8,990 bases of DNA from Bacillota bacterium. GTDB lineage: Bacteria; Bacillota; Clostridia; Lachnospirales; Lachnospiraceae. Shown piece after piece: positions 5,876 through 8,990 of this stretch; positions within the stretch are counted from its first letter, which is position 1; every line of letters begins with the position of its first letter. The notes below the pieces were generated by a model that had not been told where the DNA came from, did no database searches, and saw nothing but the letters and a program-made list of their open reading frames with translations. The stretch lies in assembly GCA_023413555.1 (NCBI GenBank), contig JAEZPG010000007.1:1-8990 (forward strand), written 5' to 3'. Both the position numbers and the translations under genes were made by a program.

Positions 5876-5900
5876 TGCTTTGTGTTTGTTGAGTATGTAT
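5876..5900 (+). repeat. putative operator repeat, copy 1
   Basis: This 25-bp unit begins TGCTTTGTG and contains TTGTTGAGTAT. It matches a second unit at 5940-5964 in 22 of 25 positions, the two starting 64 bp apart (about six helical turns). It covers the expected start point of the leftward promoter, so a protein bound here would block it. That it is the repressor operator is inference. Confidence 0.65.
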
Positions 5901-5902
5901 TA

Positions 5903-5931
5903 ATAATACTATTCAAACAGAAATGTGTCAA
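5903..5931 (-). promoter_or_regulatory. leftward early promoter (sigma-A type)
   Basis: On the minus strand, TTGACA (5931-5926) and TATTAT (5908-5903) are separated by exactly 17 bp, one base from full consensus. Transcription would start near 5896 and leave an untranslated leader of about 174 bases before the excisionase-like ATG. It points into the lytic operon and lies between the two 25-bp repeats, as expected for a repressor-controlled early promoter. Confidence 0.85.
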
Positions 5932-5939
5932 TACCTTTT

Positions 5940-5964
5940 TGCTTTGTTTTTGTTGAGTATTTTT
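5940..5964 (+). repeat. putative operator repeat, copy 2
   Basis: This is the second copy of the 25-bp unit (TGCTTTGTTTTTGTTGAGTAT core). It lies just upstream of the -35 box of the leftward promoter and 22 bp before the preferred repressor ATG. Binding here could both close the early promoter and feed back on the repressor gene. Confidence 0.65.
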
Positions 5965-5986
5965 TTTTGTGAAAGGTGGACATAAA

Positions 5987-6406
5987 ATGTATGAGATTTT
6001 TGAGCAATTGCTACAAAAATATGGCACTACTTCATATAAAGTGTCAAAAGAAACAGGGGTGTCACAAGCTGTACTAAGTAGCTGGAAAACAGGAAGAAGT
6101 ACCCCAAAACAACCATCTATGCAAAAAATTGCTGACTTTTTTGGGGTGACATTAGATTATCTTATGACTGGCAAAGAACCAGAAGAAAAAAGGCCAGAAC
6201 TCACTACCAAAGATGAGCGAGACATCTCAAAACGTCTTGAAAAAACATTAGACGATTTAGAGAATAGCCAAGAAGCACTTATGTTTGATGGTACAGTTCT
6301 TGACGAAAACACAAAGGAATTATTAAAAGCAAGCTTAGAAAATAGTTTAAGAATTGCAAAAATACACGCAAAGGAAAAATTCACACCTAAGAAATATAGG
6401 AAATAA
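5987..6406 (+). CDS. HTH phage repressor (Xre/CI-like)
   Basis: This 139-residue protein has an N-terminal Xre-type helix-turn-helix: YKVSKETGVSQAVLSSWKTGRSTPK at about 17-41, with the recognition helix around SQAVLSSW, then MQKIADFFGVTLDYLMTG (45-62). The C-terminal half is charged and helical and has no S24 peptidase domain or Ala-Gly cleavage site, so it cannot self-cleave with RecA. The ATG at 5987 is chosen because AAAGGTGG lies 7 bp before it; a GTG at 5969 is in frame but has no ribosome site. It is followed 21 bp later by an ImmA-type protease gene, the known partner that inactivates such repressors in ICEBs1 and related phages. It would bind the repeats around the leftward promoter. 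Confidence 0.9.
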   Translation: MYEIFEQLLQKYGTTSYKVSKETGVSQAVLSSWKTGRSTPKQPSMQKIADFFGVTLDYLMTGKEPEEKRPELTTKDERDISKRLEKTLDDLENSQEALMFDGTVLDENTKELLKASLENSLRIAKIHAKEKFTPKKYRK

Positions 6407-6427
6407 ATTATCTTTGGGGGTATTTAT

Positions 6428-6850
6428 TTGGAAATCAATGAACTTGTACGAAAAATTGTAAAAAAGTACGGTACCAGGAATCCTTATATGATTGCAAAAG
6501 ATATGGGAATAAGCATTATATACGAGGACTTGGGCACCGTACATGGCTATTATAATAAACAGATTCGTGACAAACAGATACACATAAATCATCTTTTGAA
6601 TGAGACGAAAGCACTTTTTACAATGTGTCATGAGCTTGGTCACGCAGTAATGCATCCCAGTGTATGCACACCATTTTTAGCAAGTAGCACTCTTTTATCT
6701 ATTAATAAACTAGAAATTGAGGCAAATACATTTGCAATGCACTTGCTAATATCCGACGAAGATATTGAGGAATATAGCAATTATTGCATCCCTCAATTGT
6801 CAATATTACTGGGATATGACGAAGAACTAATTATGTTAAGAGTAAAATAA
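6428..6850 (+). CDS. ImmA/IrrE-type metallopeptidase (anti-repressor)
   Basis: The 140-residue product has the zinc protease motif HELGH (H68-E69-x-x-H72) in TMCHELGHAVMH, and a downstream ExEANTFAMHLL (96-106) whose Glu completes the metal site. The N-terminus (GTRNPYMIAKDMGISIIYEDL) and YYNKQIRDKQIHINHLL also follow the ImmA/IrrE family layout. In ICEBs1, ImmA cleaves the ImmR repressor to induce excision; the adjacent HTH repressor here makes the same role very likely. The start is TTG (6428-6430) with GGGGG 7 bp upstream, and no ATG is available in frame. A weak start codon would keep protease levels low in the lysogen. The gene lies 21 bp after the repressor and 18 bp before the next gene, so the three form an operon. 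Confidence 0.92.
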   Translation: MEINELVRKIVKKYGTRNPYMIAKDMGISIIYEDLGTVHGYYNKQIRDKQIHINHLLNETKALFTMCHELGHAVMHPSVCTPFLASSTLLSINKLEIEANTFAMHLLISDEDIEEYSNYCIPQLSILLGYDEELIMLRVK

Positions 6851-6868
6851 ATGACTGGAGGTATTTAG

Positions 6869-7456
6869 ATGAATCTGTTCAAAAAGAAACCTGATTATGA
6901 TTTAGAAACAATTGAAGGGATAATGTCTATAAAGATTCCAAAGTATGAACGCTTACATAGTATACAGTCACCAGTTAACAATATTGAGTATATACTGCAA
7001 AGAAAAGCTACTGAACACAAAAAGAATGGTAGAATGGACCTTGCCATTGCATGTTTACGAAAATCAAACGAACTAATGCCATACTCTAATTTTTCTTATA
7101 CTCAAAAAGATTATATGCGTCTAATAAATTACCTAAAAAAGGAAGGGAGACTAGAAGAAGCTACATCTGAAGAAGAAAATATAAAAAGAACTCACCCAGA
7201 ATTATGGGACAAGCGATTACTTAATAAGACTAATATATCTACTACATTGAACAAGGCAAAATCATATGGCGAAGATCTTGTTACATTATATACACACCCA
7301 TCATGCCCTATATGTGGAAAATATAATGGCAAAATTTTATCAATAAGTGGGAAATCAAGGCGATACAATAAAATACCAATAGAATTTATAAATGATGGTG
7401 GATTTTGCAAAGATTGTCTAGTCTCTATTGGAATAAAATTCAAAGGTATAAACTAA
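6869..7456 (+). CDS. unrecognised third immunity-operon protein with Cys4 zinc site
   Basis: This 195-residue protein comes 18 bp after the ImmA-type gene, with GGAGG 7 bp before the ATG. Its N-terminus is basic (MNLFKKKPDYDLETIEGIMSI). Residues about 39-105 contain two helical hairpins that read like TPR units (KKNGRMDLAIACLRKSNELMP and KDYMRLINYLKKEGRLEEA). The C-terminal third holds CPIC (146-149), a KYNGKILSISGK segment and CKDC (180-183), a likely zinc site of four cysteines. No family is assigned. Since it is expressed with the repressor, it is probably made in the lysogen. It could help control the repressor or protease, or give the host a trait such as exclusion of other phages. None of this is proved by the sequence. 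Confidence 0.8.
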   Translation: MNLFKKKPDYDLETIEGIMSIKIPKYERLHSIQSPVNNIEYILQRKATEHKKNGRMDLAIACLRKSNELMPYSNFSYTQKDYMRLINYLKKEGRLEEATSEEENIKRTHPELWDKRLLNKTNISTTLNKAKSYGEDLVTLYTHPSCPICGKYNGKILSISGKSRRYNKIPIEFINDGGFCKDCLVSIGIKFKGIN

Positions 7457-7614
7457 ATAAACCGCCCCTGCTACCAACAAGGACGGCTTACATAGATACT
7501 ATACGGTCTACGCCTGTATAATATAACCTTATACAAGTAATATTATATCATTTCAGGCATAGCACCGCAATAGGTGTATTCTTTATACCCAAAATCAGAA
7601 AGGAATGATATATC
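7457..7614. other. 158-bp intergenic stretch rich in dyads before the integrase
   Basis: No gene fits here. In order it contains a G+C-rich hairpin (7459-7489), an 8-bp A+T inverted repeat TATAATAT/ATATTATA (7517-7524 and 7540-7547) enclosed by GCCTG/CAGGC (7512-7516 and 7554-7558), small competing stems around 7563-7589, and a perfect 12-bp palindrome at the integrase start. TATAAT and TATTAT boxes occur, but none has a good -35, so the integrase promoter is not assigned. The region may hold integrase or excisionase binding sites. Confidence 0.6.
7459..7489 (-). terminator. G+C-rich hairpin after the immunity operon
   Basis: Arms 7459-7470 and 7478-7489 flank the loop CTACCAA. Read on the minus strand the stem is a continuous 12 bp with G-U pairs, followed by TTTATTT, so it is a better terminator leftward. 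On the plus strand the same positions give C-A mismatches and no U-run, so it would end the immunity operon only weakly. Orientation is therefore uncertain. Confidence 0.5.
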
Positions 7615-7616
7615 AT
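7605..7616. repeat. 12-bp palindrome over the integrase start codon
   Basis: ATGATATATCAT is a perfect palindrome that lies between the ribosome site (AAAGGA, 7599-7604) and the first bases of the integrase ATG. It may be a binding site for a dimeric regulator. The left ATG is out of frame with the integrase. Confidence 0.45.
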
Positions 7617-8844
7617 GAAAGGATCAATACATCAAAAGAAGTCAAATGATAAATATTATCCAGTTATATATGACAAGGCAGCAAAGAGACATAAGTGGGG
7701 AACTGGGTTTGTTTCAAAACGTGATGCTGAAACAGAACTAAGAAAGTTGCTAAATGAATATGATAATGGAAAAATTAGATATGGGAAAAATGAAACATTT
7801 GAAGCAGTATATAATGATTGGCTAGAGATGGTTGCGCCAGAGCTATATAAGTCTGCTCAACAGTTAGCCACAACAAAGGGATATATTAGGAAACATGTTC
7901 TTCCTGTTTTTAAAGATATTGAAATTGACCAGATTGATACAAAGGCTATTCAAAGGCTATTCTATAAAGTAAAAGTCGAAAAATGGATAAGTGACCCAAA
8001 AAATCCAAGCAAAAAGAAATCGATAAAACAACCTGCATCGCCTGCTACTAAGAAAAAAATATTTGCCCCATTAAACGCAATATTTAAAAGTGCAAAATCA
8101 TGGGGATTAATTGATTTAAACCCATGTGATGATATAGAGCTTAAATCTCCAGAGATTCAACAAAAGGAAGTATGGTCAAGTGATGATATAGCATATTTCT
8201 TTTCGTTACAAGAAACTCAAAATGATTACTGCTACCTTGCTTACTTAATTCTTGCAACAACTGGTATGAGTAGATCAGAAGTATGCGGTCTTAGTTGGAG
8301 TGATTATCACAATGCTTATGTGCTAATCAATCAAGGTATGGATGTGTATAATAGTGAAACGGATTTAAAAAATAGTCATAGGCATAGAAGAATTGACTTG
8401 ATGACTATTACCTCAAAGGCAATCGATAGTCATAAGTCAGAGCAAGAACAAATTGGTAAGAAAATAATATTTGCTCCTAACATATGCAGGTATATAATTA
8501 CTGATAACTTTAACAATCCAATTAATCCAAAAGTAATTACAGACCACTTCAGAAAACTACTGCGAAAAATCAACAGTACGTATGACAGGCAACTACCGCT
8601 TATACCACTAAAAAACCTTAGGCATTCATTTGCAACTATGATGATTTATGAAGAAGAAGAAAATATAAAAATCGTATCTGAAGTATTGGGGCATGCAAGG
8701 ACAAGCACAACCCAAAATTTCTACCAAGCATCTGCTATGAGTATGCATGGAGCTGCCGTAACTAAACTTGAGAATACAATATTTAAGAAATCGTTAGAAG
8801 AACCGTTAGAAAATGAAAAAAAGACTTCTAATGATATCCGTTAG
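7615..8844 (+). CDS. int: tyrosine recombinase (phage integrase)
   Basis: This 409-residue protein has the three-part plan of Tn916/phage-type integrases: an N-terminal arm-binding domain (about 1-55: KGSIHQKKSNDKYYPVIYD and so on), a SAM-like core-binding domain (about 60-165) and a catalytic domain (about 185-390). Catalytic boxes visible are TTGMSRSEVCGLSW (215-228), K252, LKNLRHSFATMM (332-343, with K333, R336 and H337), LGHARTSTTQNFY (358-370) and the nucleophile Y370. The usual His of the HxxR box is Lys here, a known alternative. In the first box, Ser219 sits where the catalytic Arg normally is, with R220 next to it. The ATG at 7615 has AAAGGA 10 bp upstream. The gene ends inside a terminator hairpin next to tRNA-Gly, as expected for an enzyme integrating at that tRNA. 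Confidence 0.95.
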   Translation: MKGSIHQKKSNDKYYPVIYDKAAKRHKWGTGFVSKRDAETELRKLLNEYDNGKIRYGKNETFEAVYNDWLEMVAPELYKSAQQLATTKGYIRKHVLPVFKDIEIDQIDTKAIQRLFYKVKVEKWISDPKNPSKKKSIKQPASPATKKKIFAPLNAIFKSAKSWGLIDLNPCDDIELKSPEIQQKEVWSSDDIAYFFSLQETQNDYCYLAYLILATTGMSRSEVCGLSWSDYHNAYVLINQGMDVYNSETDLKNSHRHRRIDLMTITSKAIDSHKSEQEQIGKKIIFAPNICRYIITDNFNNPINPKVITDHFRKLLRKINSTYDRQLPLIPLKNLRHSFATMMIYEEEENIKIVSEVLGHARTSTTQNFYQASAMSMHGAAVTKLENTIFKKSLEEPLENEKKTSNDIR

Positions 8845-8846
8845 AA
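8792..8846 (+). repeat. CGTTAGAA repeated three times at the end of the integrase gene
   Basis: The octamer occurs at 8792-8799, 8804-8811 and 8839-8846. The first two are in coding sequence and the third is in the terminator arm. They lie beside the presumed attachment site, so they may be integrase arm sites, but short A+T-rich repeats can also arise by chance. Confidence 0.3.
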
Positions 8847-8857
8847 GTCTTGATTTT
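8813..8857. terminator. bidirectional terminator shared by integrase and tRNA-Gly
   Basis: An 11-bp perfect stem (AAGACTTCTAA at 8821-8831, TTAGAAGTCTT at 8841-8851) encloses a 9-base loop. On the plus strand it is followed by GATTTT; on the minus strand by seven T residues, so it terminates the tRNA transcript best and the integrase transcript as well. The integrase stop codon (8842-8844) lies inside the right arm. Confidence 0.85.
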
Positions 8858-8863
8858 ACTGTA

Positions 8864-8895
8864 AGCGCGAGACGGGATTCGAACCCGCGACCCTC
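8864..8895 (-). other. probable prophage attachment site in the tRNA 3' half
   Basis: Phage integrases encoded next to a tRNA 3' end normally recombine within the T arm and acceptor stem, leaving the tRNA intact. The T arm and acceptor of tRNA-Gly are the best candidate core. The matching copy would be at the other prophage end, outside the window, so the core cannot be delimited here. Confidence 0.4.
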
Positions 8896-8935
8896 GCCTT
8901 GGCAAGGCGATACTCCACCACTGAGCCACTCGCGC
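8864..8935 (-). tRNA. tRNA-Gly (anticodon GCC)
   Basis: The minus strand folds into a full cloverleaf. The acceptor stem GCGCGAG (8935-8929) pairs with CTCGCGC (8871-8865). The D stem is GCTC/GAGT, the anticodon stem TCGCC/GGCGA with loop TTGCCAA (anticodon GCC), and the T arm GCGGG-TTCGAAT-CCCGT. The discriminator base is T at 8864 and CCA is not encoded. Its 3' end points at the integrase, 19 bp away, the typical position of a prophage joined to a tRNA. No clear promoter is seen in the 55 bp upstream. Confidence 0.97.
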
Positions 8936-8938
8936 ATA

Positions 8939-8979
8939 ATATATCTTGCTATCAGGCAATTTCCTAACGCAAGATATAT
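8939..8979. repeat. 11-bp inverted repeat upstream of tRNA-Gly
   Basis: ATATATCTTGC (8939-8949) and GCAAGATATAT (8969-8979) are perfect inverted copies around a 19-base loop. There is no T-run, so it is not a standard terminator. It lies 3 bp upstream of the mature tRNA 5' end, probably in host DNA, and could be a processing structure of a tRNA transcript or a protein site. Confidence 0.5.
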
Positions 8980-8990
8980 AATACTATAGC

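Larger units (their letters stand above)
5723..5986. promoter_or_regulatory. divergent early/immunity control region
   Basis: About 264 bp separate the excisionase-like gene (leftward) from the repressor gene (rightward). The stretch is very A+T-rich and has no convincing gene. It holds a strong leftward promoter, a pair of 25-bp direct repeats around that promoter, an inverted partial copy of the repeat, and shorter repeats nearer the leftward gene. No clear rightward promoter was found; TTGATG (5872-5877) with TATGTA (5894-5899), spacer 16, is a weak candidate. This arrangement is the usual genetic switch of a temperate phage. Confidence 0.85.

Noticed and set aside
5744..5964. CRISPR-like spacing of repeats
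   Set aside because: The units differ in length, spacing and orientation and lie in a phage switch region, so they are operators or leader elements rather than an array.
5969..5986. GTG start six codons upstream for the repressor
   Set aside because: No ribosome site precedes it, while AAAGGTGG lies 7 bp before the ATG at 5987.
5812..6027. 71-codon minus-strand frame in the control region
   Set aside because: It would start inside the repressor gene and cross the early promoter and both operator repeats; its composition is random-looking and it has no ribosome site.
8626..8637. Lys333 instead of His in the HxxR box
   Set aside because: Lys at this position is a known alternative in tyrosine recombinases, so it is not a defect.
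8691..8724. Phe369 at nine residues after H360, suggesting a missing nucleophile tyrosine
   Set aside because: Tn916-type integrases place the tyrosine ten residues after this His, and Y370 is exactly there.

Overview
This window looks like one end of a temperate siphophage-type prophage in a low-GC Firmicute, most likely a gut clostridium of the Lachnospiraceae type. The basis is A+T-rich DNA with strong GGAGG ribosome sites, some GTG and TTG starts, and a familiar clostridial early-gene order. No database could be searched, so the host assignment is inference.

Layout. Positions 1-5722 are a tightly packed leftward early (lytic) operon. From its promoter outward it encodes an excisionase-like HTH protein, an unrecognised coiled-coil protein, an interrupted small reading frame, a two-helix membrane protein, an AbrB-type DNA-binding protein, a 57-residue protein, an HD-domain phosphohydrolase, a 50-residue Cys-rich protein, a ribbon-helix-helix-like protein, a DUF1351 protein, an ERF single-strand annealing protein, SSB, a possible 29-residue peptide, an ERCC4-type nuclease, and the N-terminus of a CHC2 zinc-finger primase that runs off the left edge. 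Several of these genes are too short to be obvious: 799-888, 3272-3424, 4001-4174, 4982-5119 and 5549-5722.

Positions 5723-5986 are the divergent control region. It holds a near-perfect leftward sigma-A promoter (TTGACA-17-TATTAT) bracketed by two 25-bp direct repeats, a likely operator array. Positions 5987-7456 are a rightward immunity operon: an HTH repressor, an ImmA/IrrE-type HExxH metalloprotease starting at TTG, and an unrecognised protein with a helical repeat-like middle and a four-Cys C-terminal zinc site. After a 158-bp stretch rich in dyads comes a rightward tyrosine integrase (7615-8844), whose 3' end lies in a bidirectional terminator hairpin just 19 bp from the 3' end of a tRNA-Gly(GCC) gene on the minus strand. 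This is the usual arrangement for a phage integrated into a tRNA 3' end, so host DNA probably begins at or inside the tRNA.

How it works together (inference). The repressor holds the leftward promoter silent through the flanking repeats. ImmA-type cleavage of the repressor, rather than RecA-style self-cleavage, would induce the prophage. The left operon then makes an annealing-recombination set (DUF1351, ERF, SSB, nuclease) and starts replication with the primase. No wholly new system can be proved here. The least explained parts are the third immunity gene, the interrupted frame at 4982-5119, a GFDxxGF motif shared by DUF1351 and SSB, and the operator array.
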